Of a DNA stretch of 64,000 nucleotides, positions 1 through 13,515 are shown in pieces. The position numbers and the translations under genes were made by a program. The stretch lies in assembly GCF_013200955.2 (NCBI RefSeq), contig NZ_CP053697.2, positions 1,674,001 to 1,738,000 on the forward strand, read 5' to 3'. The notes below the pieces were generated by a model. The model was given only the letters and a program-made list of their open reading frames with translations. It ran no database searches and was not told the DNA's origin. Source of the stretch: Pseudomonas campi (GTDB taxonomy: Bacteria > Pseudomonadota > Gammaproteobacteria > Pseudomonadales > Pseudomonadaceae). Numbering within the stretch: the stretch's first letter is position 1; the number at the start of each line of letters is the position of its first letter.

Positions 1-444
1 AGCGAAGAGCTGGTGGTCGAGCGCATCCGCGAAGGCGGCGAGCGCCAGCGTATTCCCCTGCAGAACCGCATTGGCTCCAGCCATCCCAAGCTGACCCAGG
101 CCGTGCTGCTGATGGAAGCCAATATCGAAGAGCCGCTGACCACCGACGAGATCGCCACCCATGTATGCGTGTCGCGTCGCCAGCTGGAACGCATCTTCAA
201 GCAGTACCTCAATCGCGTGCCGAGTCAGTACTACCTGGAGCTGCGCCTGAACAAGGCGCGCCAGTTGCTGATGCAGACCAGCAAGTCGATCATCCAGATT
301 GGCCTGTCCTGCGGCTTCTCTTCCGGCCCGCACTTCTCCAGCGCCTACCGCAACTTCTTCGGCGCCACCCCGCGCGAAGACCGCAACCAGCGCCGCAGCA
401 CCAGCCCCTTCGACATCGCGCCGAGCCCGTCCGAACGCGGTTGA
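1..444 (+). CDS. argR: Arginine-responsive AraC-family regulator ArgR (3' part only)
   Basis: This is the C-terminal 147 codons of an AraC/XylS-type regulator; the gene begins before the window. The frame is open from base 1. Residues about 35-130 of the visible part hold the double helix-turn-helix of the family (LTTDEIATHVCVSRRQLERI, then the second helix pair ending GATPREDR). A short Pro/Ser-rich tail follows. Pseudomonas ArgR is known as the arginine-induced activator of the aot and aru genes and a repressor of biosynthetic arg genes. The call rests on this HTH, the aruCFGDBE operon directly downstream and the ArgR-type half-sites before aruC. The N-terminal GATase-like sensor domain expected for ArgR lies outside the window. 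Confidence 0.9.
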   Translation, partial: SEELVVERIREGGERQRIPLQNRIGSSHPKLTQAVLLMEANIEEPLTTDEIATHVCVSRRQLERIFKQYLNRVPSQYYLELRLNKARQLLMQTSKSIIQIGLSCGFSSGPHFSSAYRNFFGATPREDRNQRRSTSPFDIAPSPSERG

Positions 445-704
445 GCTGGGCGGCGAGGTTCTTGTTTCGGGCGCTAGGTCGCTGCTCTGCTTGAAGTGAT
501 GCGGTGGCACCTGGCTTGGGTGTCGGTATGAGGAGCTGGCCTGGGTTTGCACTTGCTGAAGATCGCTGCACGAGCCAGTCCCACTCAAGTGGCGCGTATT
601 GGTGGTGGCACCTGGGCGGGTGGGGCGTAGCTGGCCGTGTGGCGCTTTGTCTGCATCCTAAATAAGCCTATGCTCAAAGCGGGACCAGTCGGATAATTAT
701 AAGA

Positions 705-2522
705 ATGCGCTTATTACTGATTCTGCTGTTCAGCTGGATGAGCAGTGCTGGGGTGCATGCCGCTCCCGCCGAGAGTGATGCGCTGCTGCACCTGAATGGC
801 GAAAGCTCGCGCGTCGAGCTCAATACCTATTGGGACTTTATCGCCGACCCAAGCTCGACCGGCGATGTCTATACCGTTCACGGGCTGCCTGCCGAGCGCT
901 TCACTCGCCACGCTAGTGGAGTGCCGAACTTCGGTTTTACCGAGCAGCGTTACTGGTTCCGCACTCAGTTGCAGCAGAGCAGTGGTGATGAGAGCTGGTT
1001 CCTGGAGTTTGATTACCCGCCCCTGGATAACATCGACGTGTTTCTGCTTGATCAGCAGGGCGAGATGCTGGTCGTTGAGCATGGCGGGGATCGGCGACCG
1101 TTTGCTCAGCGCTTGATCAAAAGCAGGCAGTTCACGGTGGAGTTGCCCTTGCCGCTCGATGAACCGGTCTGGTTGTATGTGGCGGTACAGACCGAGGGTT
1201 CCCTGCAGATGCCGGCGGTGCTCTACAGCGCACCCCGCTATGTGTCCAATACCCGCAGTGAGTACTACCTGCTGGGTCTCTATTACGGCGCTCTGCTGTC
1301 GATGTTGCTCTACAGTCTGCTGACCTATCTGTCGGTCAGGGATGCCAGCCACCTCTATTACATTGTCTACATTGCCGCCTACGGGCTGTTCCAGTTGACG
1401 ATCAATGGCCTGGCCTTCGAGTACCTCTGGCCACAGTGGCCGGGCTGGAACAACCGCATGCTCCCCCTGGCGATCTCGGTGGCCACGCTCACCCTGATTT
1501 TGCTCACGCGTTCGTTTCTGCAGACCCGCACGCTGGTGCCGCGTATCGATGGACTGTTGCGGCTGGTGCAGTGGCTGTATGTGGCGTTGGCGCTGGCGTG
1601 TCTGGTCATGCCCTATAACTGGGCTATCCGCTTGAGCACGGCGTCGGCGGTGATTTCTCCGCTGGTGGTGTTTGCAATAGCGGTGTGGATCTTCTGGGCC
1701 GGCTATCGCCAGTCGCGTTTCTTCCTGCTGGCATTCACGGTGCTGCTGCTGGGCATGGTGCTTTATGCACTGAAGACCTTTCATGTGCTCCCGGGGACGT
1801 TTCTCACGGAACACGCCCTGCAGATCGGCTCTGCGTTGCAGATGATCCTGTTGATGGTGGCGCTGGCCGATCGCATGCGCCTGTTGAAGCAGGAAAATCT
1901 GCGCATCGAACAGGAGGCGAGGGTCTTGCTTGAGCAGCGTGTGCTCGAGCGTACGGAGGAGCTCAACAGTGCCCTGCGCGAGCTGGGCGACAAAAACCGC
2001 CAGCTCAGCGAGCTGAGCACGATCGACGGGCTGACCGGTGTGTTTAACCGCGCCCACCAGGAAGAAGTCCTCGCGACAGAGTGGGCGCGCGCCTGCCGGC
2101 AGAGAGGCCCGCTGTCCGTGCTGATGGTCGACATCGACCATTTCAAGCGCGTCAATGACAACTATGGGCACCAAGCGGGTGATGCCGTGCTCAAGACGGT
2201 CGCGGCGCATATCAAGAATTTTGCCAAGCGCAAGGCCGATGTGGTGTGCCGTTATGGCGGCGAGGAATTCATGGTGATCTTGCCGGATACCAGCAGCGAA
2301 GGTGCCTTTACGCTTGCCGAAGGGATTCGCCAGGGCCTGGCTGAGCTGGAGATTCCAGTGGTGGGCAACCTGCTCAGGGTCACCGTCAGCATCGGCCTGG
2401 CCTCGGCGATTCCCGGTTCGCCAGCCGAGGATGAACTGGTGGCCCTGGTTGGCGCTGCGGATGCCGCGCTCTATCGGGCCAAACAGGAAGGGCGCAATCA
2501 GGTGCGCTTGGGCGCGGTGTAG
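705..2522 (+). CDS. 7TM-DISM diguanylate cyclase (GGDEF)
   Basis: A 605-residue membrane protein predicted to make cyclic di-GMP from two GTP. Order: signal peptide (residues 1-20, ends VHAA), periplasmic 7TMR-DISMED2-like sensor (about 25-175), seven membrane helices (about 185-385), a short coiled coil (about 395-435), and a GGDEF domain (about 440-600). The active-site GGEEF is at residues 518-522. RKAD lies just upstream in the place of the RxxD inhibitory site, so product inhibition is likely. The ATG at 705 gives the intact signal peptide but has no clear Shine-Dalgarno. It sits between argR and the arginine operon in the same direction, with its own 260-bp upstream gap. The ligand of the DISMED2 domain cannot be read from sequence. 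An unusually placed signalling gene, possibly tied to arginine status. Confidence 0.9.
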   Translation: MRLLLILLFSWMSSAGVHAAPAESDALLHLNGESSRVELNTYWDFIADPSSTGDVYTVHGLPAERFTRHASGVPNFGFTEQRYWFRTQLQQSSGDESWFLEFDYPPLDNIDVFLLDQQGEMLVVEHGGDRRPFAQRLIKSRQFTVELPLPLDEPVWLYVAVQTEGSLQMPAVLYSAPRYVSNTRSEYYLLGLYYGALLSMLLYSLLTYLSVRDASHLYYIVYIAAYGLFQLTINGLAFEYLWPQWPGWNNRMLPLAISVATLTLILLTRSFLQTRTLVPRIDGLLRLVQWLYVALALACLVMPYNWAIRLSTASAVISPLVVFAIAVWIFWAGYRQSRFFLLAFTVLLLGMVLYALKTFHVLPGTFLTEHALQIGSALQMILLMVALADRMRLLKQENLRIEQEARVLLEQRVLERTEELNSALRELGDKNRQLSELSTIDGLTGVFNRAHQEEVLATEWARACRQRGPLSVLMVDIDHFKRVNDNYGHQAGDAVLKTVAAHIKNFAKRKADVVCRYGGEEFMVILPDTSSEGAFTLAEGIRQGLAELEIPVVGNLLRVTVSIGLASAIPGSPAEDELVALVGAADAALYRAKQEGRNQVRLGAV

Positions 2523-4069
<1,547 letters not shown>

Positions 4070-4075
4070 TGCCCT

Positions 4076-4097
4076 GGCCGCGCCAGCGGGCGCGGCC
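4076..4097 (+). other. Intercistronic GC hairpin between aruC and aruF
   Basis: A perfect inverted repeat of GGCCGCGCC with a four-base loop starts six bases after the aruC stop. There is no run of T after it, so it is more likely an mRNA stability or attenuation structure than a full terminator. The gap to aruF is 161 bp, long for an operon. Confidence 0.6.
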
Positions 4098-4230
4098 GGT
4101 TGGCGGCACAGGCAGTGCCGCCTGCTTTCTCAGGACGAGCAATTTCATGCGTGATCGGGCCCAGGCCCGGTCTTTCTCCAGTGTCTTCCGTCGAAGTGCC
4201 TGGAGCTTTTATTGAAGAAGGAGTGACGCC

Positions 4231-5247
4231 ATGCTGGTGATGCGCCCCGCGCAACTGTCCGACCTTGCCGAAGTGCAGCGTCTGGCTGCGGATAGCCCGG
4301 TAGGTGTCACGTCACTGCCGGACGACGCTGCCCGCCTGAGCGACAAGATCGCCGCCTCGGAGGCCTCGTTCGCCGCCGAAGTCAGCTTCAATGGCGAGGA
4401 GAGCTACTTCTTCGTCCTTGAAGACACCGCCAGCGGCCGTCTGGTCGGTTGCTCCGGCATTGTTGCCTCGGCCGGCTACTCCGAGCCGTTCTACAGCTTC
4501 CGCAACGAGACCTTCGTGCATGCCTCGCGCGAGCTGAAGATCCACAACAAGATCCACGTCCTCTCGCTGTGTCACGACCTCACCGGCAACAGCCTGCTGA
4601 CCAGCTTCTACGTGCAGCGCGAACTGGTCGATAGCGCCTTCGCCGAGCTCAACTCGCGGGCCCGTCTGTTGTTCGTCGCCAGCCACCCGGAGCGTTTCGC
4701 CGACGCCATGGTGGTGGAGATCGTCGGCTCCAGCGACGAGCAGGGCGACTCGCCGTTCTGGGATGCGGTCGGGCGCAACTTCTTCGACATGAGCTACACC
4801 GAGGCCGAGCGCCTGTGCGGCCTGAAGAGCCGCACCTTCCTCGCCGAGCTGATGCCGCATTACCCGATCTACGTGCCGCTGCTGCCCGATAGCGCGCAGG
4901 AGGCCATGGGTCAGGTCTACAGCCGCGCCCAGGTGACCTTCGACATCCTCATGCGCGAAGGCTTCGAGACCGACCACTACATCGACATCTTCGATGGCGG
5001 CCCGACCTTGCATGCGCGCACCTCGGGCATCCGCTCGATCGCCCAGAGCCGCGTGGTGCCGGTGCGCATCGGTGAGCCGGGCAAGGGTGGCCGCCAGTAC
5101 CTGGTGAGCAACGGTCAGCTGCAGGATTTCCGCGCCATAGTCGCCGACCTCGACTGGGTGCCCGGCAAGCCGGTGACTCTGTCCGCCGAAGCGGCCGAGG
5201 CCCTGGGTGTCGGTGAAGGCGTCAGCGTCAGGCTGGTCGCGGTTTAA
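4231..5247 (+). CDS. aruF: Arginine N-succinyltransferase, alpha subunit AruF
   Basis: A 338-residue subunit of the AruFG heteromer that transfers succinate from succinyl-CoA to L-arginine, the committed step of AST catabolism. The protein opens with MLVMRPAQLSDLAEVQRLA, typical of the GNAT-like AstA fold, and contains ELKIHNKIHVLSLCHDLTGN, a stretch strongly conserved between the two subunits. It is clearly homologous to the next gene and arose by duplication, as known in Pseudomonas. The ATG at 4231 has AAGGAG eight to nine bases upstream. A perfect 22-bp palindrome lies in the 88-bp gap before aruG. Confidence 0.95.
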   Translation: MLVMRPAQLSDLAEVQRLAADSPVGVTSLPDDAARLSDKIAASEASFAAEVSFNGEESYFFVLEDTASGRLVGCSGIVASAGYSEPFYSFRNETFVHASRELKIHNKIHVLSLCHDLTGNSLLTSFYVQRELVDSAFAELNSRARLLFVASHPERFADAMVVEIVGSSDEQGDSPFWDAVGRNFFDMSYTEAERLCGLKSRTFLAELMPHYPIYVPLLPDSAQEAMGQVYSRAQVTFDILMREGFETDHYIDIFDGGPTLHARTSGIRSIAQSRVVPVRIGEPGKGGRQYLVSNGQLQDFRAIVADLDWVPGKPVTLSAEAAEALGVGEGVSVRLVAV

Positions 5248-5255
5248 ATACAAGC

Positions 5256-5277
5256 GGCGTGCTGCATGCAGCACGCC
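5256..5277 (+). other. Perfect 22-bp palindrome between aruF and aruG
   Basis: Eleven bases starting GGCGTGCTGCA are followed directly by their exact complement, nine bases after the aruF stop. There is no T-run. With the hairpin at 4076-4097 this makes two strong intercistronic hairpins in the first half of the aru operon, consistent with segmental mRNA processing or stability control. Confidence 0.6.
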
Positions 5278-5335
5278 TGGACGCCTTTCAAACTCGTAGC
5301 TGGCCGCCGCAGGCAGGTCGCTATCCGGAGGATCT

Positions 5336-7823
<2,488 letters not shown>

Positions 7824-7824
<1 letters not shown>

Positions 7825-9170
7825 TGTCCGCCTATGAGATGAACTTTGACGGCCTGGTTGGCCCGACCCACAACTACGGTGGCCTGTCGTACGGCAACGT
7901 GGCGTCGCAGAGCAACAGCCAGGTGGCGTCCAACCCGAAGGAAGCCGCGTTGCAGGGCCTGGGCAAGATGAAGGCGCTGATGGAAATGGGCTTCAAGCAG
8001 GGCGTATTCGCCCCGCAGGAACGCCAGGACGTCGCCGCCCTGCGCAGCCTGGGTTTCGCCGGCACTGACGCGCAGGTGATCGCCCAGGCGGCGAAACAGG
8101 CGATGCCGCTGCTGGCCGCCGTCAGCTCCGCTTCCAGCATGTGGACGGCCAACTCCTGCACCGTCAGCCCGAGTGCCGACACCGCCGATGGTCGCGTGCA
8201 CTTCACCGCCGCCAACCTCAACTGCAAGTTCCACCGTAGCATCGAGCACCCGACCACCAGCCGCGTGCTCGGTGCCATGTTCGCCAGCCAGCAGCACTTC
8301 GCCCACCACGCCGCGTTGCCGGCAGTCGGCCAGTTCGGCGACGAAGGCGCGGCCAACCACACGCGCTTCTGCAAAGGCTATGGCGATGCCGGGGTGGAGT
8401 TCTTCGTCTACGGCCGCAGTGCCTTCGACAGCCGTTACCCGGCGCCGCAACGCTACCCGGCACGGCAGACCCTGGAGGCCTCGCAGGCCATCGCCCGTCT
8501 GCATGGCCTGAGCGACGAAGGTGTGGTCTATGCTCAACAGAACCCGGCGGTGATCGATCAGGGTGTGTTCCACAACGACGTGATCGCGGTGGGTAACGGT
8601 GAAGTGCTGTTCTACCACCAGGATGCCTTCCTCGACACCGAGCAGGTGCTGGCCGAACTGGCCGCCAAACTCGCTCGTCGTGGCGGCAACTTCCAGGCGG
8701 TGTGCGTGCCGCGTGAAGCGGTGACGGTGGACGATGCGGTGCGCTCGTACCTGTTCAACAGCCAGCTGCTGACCCGTGCCGACGGCAACATGCTGCTGAT
8801 CGTGCCGGAGGAGTGCCGCAACAACAGCAACGTGTGGAACTACCTGCAGCAGCTCACCAGCGGCAGTGGGCCGATTCGCGAGGTCAAGGTATTCGACCTC
8901 AAGCAGAGCATGCAGAACGGTGGTGGCCCGGCGTGCCTGCGCTTGCGCGTGGCGCTCAAGGACAACGAACTGGCAGCGGTCAATCCAGGCGTGATCATGA
9001 CCCCGAGCCTGTACGAAACCCTGACCAGCTGGGTCGGCAAGCACTACCGTGATCGCCTGTCGGAAAGCGACCTGGCCGATCCGCAACTGCTCATCGAATG
9101 CCGCACAGCATTGGATGAACTGACGCAGATCCTTAAACTAGGCGCGGTTTATCCTTTCCAATTGGCTTAA
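7824..9170 (+). CDS. aruB: N-succinylarginine dihydrolase AruB
   Basis: A 448-residue member of the amidinotransferase (guanidino-group-modifying) superfamily. It hydrolyses N2-succinylarginine to succinylornithine, two ammonia and CO2. The N-terminus [20 protein letters not shown] is diagnostic, and the catalytic cysteine is C371 in [13 protein letters not shown]. An in-frame GTG three bases earlier is possible, but the ATG that overlaps the aruD stop codon is preferred. It is followed after 14 bases by a small acidic gene. Confidence 0.96.
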
Positions 9171-9184
9171 AGAGTACTTATTTC

Positions 9185-9472
9185 ATGTCCGACGCCCTGC
9201 AACTCATCCTCGAAGACACTGACGGCACCCAGCTGGAAACGTCCTGCACGCGCTTTGCCGTCATCTGGCAGGGCAAGGAAGTGTGGATTCAGACTGCCGG
9301 CAACGGTCAGCTGCTGATCGGTGTGGATGTGGAGGAGGGTGACGCCGAATACGCCAACCTGCTGCTGCGCCCGCTGGCTACCAACCTGGTCAGCCTGCAG
9401 CTGGAAATGGAACCGGCCGAGGTCGGCGACGAAGACGATGACCATGTGCATGGTCCGGACTGCAACCACTAA
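9185..9472 (+). CDS. Small acidic protein with His/Cys-bearing tail, in the aru operon
   Basis: A 95-residue protein of unknown function, between aruB and aruE and probably co-transcribed with them. It looks like a compact beta-rich protein (FAVIWQGKEVWIQTAGNGQL). The C-terminal tail is strongly acidic and ends in DDDHVHGPDCNH, a set of side chains that could bind a metal. No signal peptide or membrane segment is visible. I recall a conserved hypothetical gene at this place in P. aeruginosa, so position is conserved. AruE next door is a zinc enzyme, so metal delivery or binding is a possible but untested idea. The last base of its stop codon is the first base of a 142-bp hairpin element. Confidence 0.8.
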   Translation: MSDALQLILEDTDGTQLETSCTRFAVIWQGKEVWIQTAGNGQLLIGVDVEEGDAEYANLLLRPLATNLVSLQLEMEPAEVGDEDDDHVHGPDCNH

Positions 9473-9613
9473 GAGCTGATTCAAAGTCTGCTGCGCGTCG
9501 GCCCTGCCGCGTTAAAAACAGGCTCGGAATGCTCATTTACAGATCGTAAACTCCGCTTCCTCGCCTGTTTTTGCCTTGCATGGCTCTAGCTCGCGAGACT
9601 TTGAACCGGCTCT
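9472..9613 (-). repeat. 142-bp long-hairpin element, copy A
   Basis: One of four related elements in the window, in reverse orientation to copy B. Outer arms 9472-9489 and 9596-9613 are complementary at 16 of 18 positions. The middle stem pairs 9514-9523 (AAAAACAGGC) with 9563-9572 (GCCTGTTTTT) perfectly. The apex TTTAC-N5-GTAAA is at 9536-9550, exactly at the centre. It fills the whole gap between the small acidic gene and aruE. No transposase and no clear target duplication are seen. Confidence 0.85.
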
Positions 9614-9629
9614 AAGGGAATCTGCTGCC

Positions 9630-10622
9630 ATGCTCGCCCTCGGCAAACTGCTTGAACTGACCCTGGCCGGCCGCGAGCCGACCGAGAAGATTCAGCTGAC
9701 TCGCGAGGGCGCGCGCCTGCATTGGCTGGGCCTCGGGGCGCTGGAAGTGACCCCGCCGGCCGGCGTCGACTGTGGTCTCGATCTGCTGCTTTCCGCCGGT
9801 ATCCACGGCAACGAAACCGCCCCGATCGAATTACTCGACCGCCTGCTGCAACGCATTGCCTCCGGGCAGCTGATTCCGCAGGCGCGCATTCTCTTCCTGT
9901 TCGGTAATCCCGAGGCCATGCGCCGCGGCGAGCGCTATATCGAGCAGGACATCAACCGTCTGTTCAGTGGTCGTCACGAGCAGAGCAGTGGCCCCGAGGC
10001 CCTGCGTGCCAATGAGCTGGAGCGCCTGGCTGCTGCCTTCTTCAGCAAGGCCGGGCGTGCCCGCCTGCATTACGACCTGCACACCGCCATCCGTGCCTCG
10101 AAGATCGAGCAGTTCGCCCTCTATCCCTATGCAGAAGGGCGTGAGCACTCGGCCAGCGAGCTGGCGCGCTTGCGTGCCGCCGGTATCGATGCGGTGCTGC
10201 TGCAGAAGAAAGTTGGCATCACCTTCAGTTCCTATACCTACGCACACCTGGATGCCGAAGCCTTTACCCTGGAACTGGGCAAGGCGCGACCGTTCGGGCA
10301 GAACCAGGAGGTCAATCTCGACCTGTTGGAAAAGCGCCTGCAGCAACTGATCGAGAACAACGAGCCGGCCGATGCCGGACTCGCTGGACTGCAGCTGTTC
10401 AGCGTGGCGCGCGAGGTGATCAAGCACAGCGATGCCTTCAAGTTGAACCTGCCCGGCGACGTGGAGAACTTCAGCGAGCTGCCGGTCGGCTACCTGCTGG
10501 CCGAGGACATCGCCGGTACCCGCTGGCTGGTGGAAGAGCAGGGCGCGCGGATCATCTTCCCCAATCCGAAAGTGAAGAACGGCCTGCGCGCCGGGATCCT
10601 GATCGTTCCCACTAGTCTCTGA
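9630..10622 (+). CDS. aruE: Succinylglutamate desuccinylase AruE
   Basis: A 330-residue zinc carboxypeptidase-like enzyme that splits N-succinylglutamate into succinate and glutamate, the last AST step. Zinc ligands are visible as H and E in GIHGNETAP and H in HYDLHTAIR. The ATG at 9630 ([14 protein letters not shown]) is chosen because an upstream in-frame ATG at 9576 lies inside the hairpin element and would add 18 residues encoded mostly by that repeat. AAGGGA about ten bases upstream of 9630 is the likely ribosome site and directly abuts the element end. The gene is the distal member of the aru operon. Confidence 0.94.
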   Translation: MLALGKLLELTLAGREPTEKIQLTREGARLHWLGLGALEVTPPAGVDCGLDLLLSAGIHGNETAPIELLDRLLQRIASGQLIPQARILFLFGNPEAMRRGERYIEQDINRLFSGRHEQSSGPEALRANELERLAAAFFSKAGRARLHYDLHTAIRASKIEQFALYPYAEGREHSASELARLRAAGIDAVLLQKKVGITFSSYTYAHLDAEAFTLELGKARPFGQNQEVNLDLLEKRLQQLIENNEPADAGLAGLQLFSVAREVIKHSDAFKLNLPGDVENFSELPVGYLLAEDIAGTRWLVEEQGARIIFPNPKVKNGLRAGILIVPTSL

Positions 10623-10734
10623 AGTGCTGAAGCAAAACCGGCGCGCCAGTCATTTTCTGCGCGCTTCATCCAGTCGATAGTCGTTTTCTATCCTTTTTCC
10701 CTGCAAACGGGCTGTGCCTGCCGCGCAGGGCCGA

Positions 10735-10740
10735 TATAAT
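10735..10740 (+). promoter_or_regulatory. Probable -10 element of the alaS promoter
   Basis: A perfect TATAAT lies 50 bases before the alaS ATG. The -35 region is weak (CTGTGC at 17-bp spacing). No clear terminator hairpin separates it from aruE. Confidence 0.5.
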
Positions 10741-10789
10741 GCGGCCCTTTGCCGGCTTGCCGTGGCCGTCGTTTGCCTGGAAGAAATAC

Positions 10790-13414
10790 ATGAAAAGCGC
10801 AGAAATCCGTGAAGCCTTCCTCCGCTTCTTCGAAGAGAAGGGGCACACCCGTGTTGCATCCAGCTCGCTGATCCCGGCGAACGACCCGACCCTGCTGTTC
10901 ACCAACGCCGGGATGAACCAGTTCAAGGACTGCTTCCTCGGCCTGGAAAAGCGCGCCTACACCCGCGCCACCACCAGCCAGAAGTGTGTGCGTGCCGGCG
11001 GCAAGCACAACGACCTGGAAAACGTCGGCTACACCGCGCGCCATCACACCTTCTTCGAAATGCTGGGCAACTTCAGCTTCGGCGACTACTTCAAGCGTGA
11101 TGCCATCACCTACGCCTGGGAGTTCCTGACTTCCGACAAGTGGCTGAACCTGCCGAAAGAAAAGCTCTGGGTCACCGTCTACGCCACCGATGACGAGGCC
11201 TACGACATCTGGCACAAGGAAGTCGGCATCCCGGCCGAGCGCATGATCCGCATCGGCGACAACAAGGGCGCGCCGTACGCCTCCGACAACTTCTGGGCGA
11301 TGGGCGATACCGGCCCGTGCGGCCCCTGCACCGAAATCTTCTTCGACCATGGCGAGCACATCTGGGGCGGCCCGCCCGGTTCGCCGGAAGAAGACGGCGA
11401 CCGCTACATCGAGATCTGGAACAACGTGTTCATGCAGTTCAATCGCACCGCGGATGGCGTGCTGCACGCGCTGCCGGCGCCAAGCGTGGACACCGGCATG
11501 GGTCTGGAGCGCATCAGTGCGGTGCTGCAGCACGTCAACTCGAACTACGAGATCGACCTGTTCCAGAGCCTGCTGAATGCCGCGGCCAAGGCCATCGGCT
11601 GCGCCAACGAGGCCCAGGCTTCGCTGAAAGTGGTGGCCGACCACATCCGTTCCTGCGGCTTCCTGATCGCCGATGGCGTGACTCCGTCCAACGAAGGTCG
11701 CGGCTACGTGCTGCGCCGCATCATCCGTCGCGCCTGCCGCCACGGTAACAAGCTGGGCGCCAAGGGCAGCTTCTTCTACCAGATCGTTGCCGCGCTGGTC
11801 GGCGAGATGGGCGAAGCCTTCCCCGAACTGAAGCAGCAGCAGGCGCACATCGAGCGCGTGCTGAAGACCGAGGAAGAGCAGTTCGCCAAGACCCTGGAGC
11901 AGGGCCTGAAGATCCTCGAGCAGGATCTGGCCGAGCTGAAGGGCAGCGTCATTCCCGGCGAAGTGATCTTCAAGCTGTATGACACCTACGGCTTCCCCAT
12001 GGACCTGACCGGCGACATCGCCCGTGAGCGTGAGCTGACCCTCGACGAGGCAGGCTTCGAGCGCGAGATGGATGCCCAGCGCGAGCGCGCCCGCTCCGCC
12101 AGTGCCTTCGGCCTGGACTACAACAGCCTGGTCAAGGTCGACGTGGATACCGTCTTTACCGGTTACGCGGGTACCCAGGGTGCCGGCAAGGTCGTCGCCC
12201 TGTTCAAGGCCGGTGCTGCCGTCGACAGCCTGGGCGAAGGCGAGGAGGGCGTGATCGTCCTCGACCAGACGCCGTTTTACGCCGAATCCGGCGGCCAGGT
12301 CGGCGACACCGGTTACCTCACCACCGCGGGCGTGCGCGTCGATGTGCGCGATACCACCAAGGCCGGTGGTGCTTTCCTGCACCACGTCATCGTGGCTCAG
12401 GGCGCGATCAACCTTGGCGCCGAGCTGCAGGCCGTGGTCGATGCCTCGGTGCGCCAGGCCACCGCGCTGAACCACTCCGCGACCCACCTGCTGCACGCGG
12501 CGCTGCGCCAGATCCTCGGCGAGCACGTGCAGCAGAAGGGTTCGCTGGTCGACAGCCAACGTCTGCGCTTCGACTTCAGCCACTTCGAAGCGATCAAGCC
12601 CGAGCAGCTGAAGGCCCTGGAAGAGCTGGTCAACGCCGAAATCCGCAAGAACTCGGCCGTCGAGACCGAAGAGACCGACATCGAAACCGCCAAGCAGAAA
12701 GGCGCCATGGCGCTGTTCGGTGAGAAGTACGGTGATGAAGTGCGCGTACTGAGCATGGGTGGCAGCTTCTCCGTTGAGCTGTGCGGCGGTACCCACGTAT
12801 CGCGTACCGGTGACATCGGCCTGTTCAAGATCACCAGCGAAGGCGGTGTGGCCGCCGGCGTGCGCCGTATCGAGGGCGTCACCGGGGCGGCAGCGCTGGC
12901 CTGGCTGAACGGCGCGGAAGAGCAGCTGAAAGAAGCCGCTGCGCTGGTCAAGGGCAGTCGCGACAACGTGCTGGACAAGCTGTCCGGCCTGATCGAACGC
13001 AACCGTCAGCTGGAAAAAGAGCTGGAGCAGCTCAAGGCCAAGGCTGCCAGCGCGGCGGGCAATGATCTCGCCGGTTCTGCCGTCGACATCAAAGGCATCA
13101 AGGTGCTGGCTTCGCGTCTCGATGGTCTGGACGGCAAGGCGCTGTTGGCGATGGTCGACCAGTTGAAGAACAAACTCGGCAGTGCGGTGATCCTGCTCGG
13201 CGGCGTGCAAGACGACAAGGTCGTGCTGGTTGCCGGCGTGACCCAGGACCTGACCGCCAAGCTCAAGGCCGGCGATCTGATGCGTCAGGCTGCTGCGGCT
13301 GTCGGCGGCAAGGGCGGTGGTCGCCCGGACATGGCCCAGGGTGGCGGTGTGGATGCCGGCAAACTGGACGAGGCGCTGGCGCTGGCTGCGACCTTCGTCG
13401 AACAAGCGCTGTAA
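10790..13414 (+). CDS. alaS: Alanyl-tRNA synthetase
   Basis: An 874-residue class-II aminoacyl-tRNA synthetase that charges tRNA-Ala in the cytosol. It has an N-terminal catalytic domain ([19 protein letters not shown], motif 2 region [18 protein letters not shown]), a tRNA-recognition region, an editing domain with zinc ligands H562, H566 (HSATH) and C665, H669 (CGGTH), and a C-terminal DHHA1/C-Ala part. The ATG at 10790 gives the usual length; an in-frame ATG at 10739 overlaps the promoter -10 and is rejected. A strong open frame on the opposite strand is a codon-bias shadow. It is followed by lysC after about 100 bp. Confidence 0.98.
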   Translation: MKSAEIREAFLRFFEEKGHTRVASSSLIPANDPTLLFTNAGMNQFKDCFLGLEKRAYTRATTSQKCVRAGGKHNDLENVGYTARHHTFFEMLGNFSFGDYFKRDAITYAWEFLTSDKWLNLPKEKLWVTVYATDDEAYDIWHKEVGIPAERMIRIGDNKGAPYASDNFWAMGDTGPCGPCTEIFFDHGEHIWGGPPGSPEEDGDRYIEIWNNVFMQFNRTADGVLHALPAPSVDTGMGLERISAVLQHVNSNYEIDLFQSLLNAAAKAIGCANEAQASLKVVADHIRSCGFLIADGVTPSNEGRGYVLRRIIRRACRHGNKLGAKGSFFYQIVAALVGEMGEAFPELKQQQAHIERVLKTEEEQFAKTLEQGLKILEQDLAELKGSVIPGEVIFKLYDTYGFPMDLTGDIARERELTLDEAGFEREMDAQRERARSASAFGLDYNSLVKVDVDTVFTGYAGTQGAGKVVALFKAGAAVDSLGEGEEGVIVLDQTPFYAESGGQVGDTGYLTTAGVRVDVRDTTKAGGAFLHHVIVAQGAINLGAELQAVVDASVRQATALNHSATHLLHAALRQILGEHVQQKGSLVDSQRLRFDFSHFEAIKPEQLKALEELVNAEIRKNSAVETEETDIETAKQKGAMALFGEKYGDEVRVLSMGGSFSVELCGGTHVSRTGDIGLFKITSEGGVAAGVRRIEGVTGAAALAWLNGAEEQLKEAAALVKGSRDNVLDKLSGLIERNRQLEKELEQLKAKAASAAGNDLAGSAVDIKGIKVLASRLDGLDGKALLAMVDQLKNKLGSAVILLGGVQDDKVVLVAGVTQDLTAKLKAGDLMRQAAAAVGGKGGGRPDMAQGGGVDAGKLDEALALAATFVEQAL

Positions 13415-13427
13415 AACAGCAAAAACC

Positions 13428-13453
13428 AGGCCTGCAGTGCGTCCGGCAGGCCT
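13428..13453 (+). terminator. Weak hairpin after alaS
   Basis: AGGCCTGC and GCAGGCCT form an eight-base stem with a ten-base loop, 13 bases after the alaS stop. There is no T-run, so full termination is doubtful and readthrough into lysC is likely. Confidence 0.35.
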
Positions 13454-13515
13454 TGGCAGTGTGACCCGATGCGGGTTTAATGGGCGCCCTTCGAGGAATC
13501 AGGCGGCTTTTTGAC

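Noticed and set aside
445..704. Repeated GGTGGCACCTGG near 504 and 606 as an operator pair before the cyclase gene
   Set aside because: Only two imperfectly flanked copies 102 bp apart; no known regulator motif matches.
9576..9629. Upstream extension of aruE by 18 codons
   Set aside because: The extra codons lie mostly within hairpin element copy A and do not look like the family N-terminus; the ATG at 9630 has a ribosome site.
10688..13405. A 905-codon open frame opposite alaS
   Set aside because: It mirrors alaS codon by codon in high-GC3 DNA, has no recognisable domain and no ribosome site. Such antisense frames are common artefacts of codon bias.
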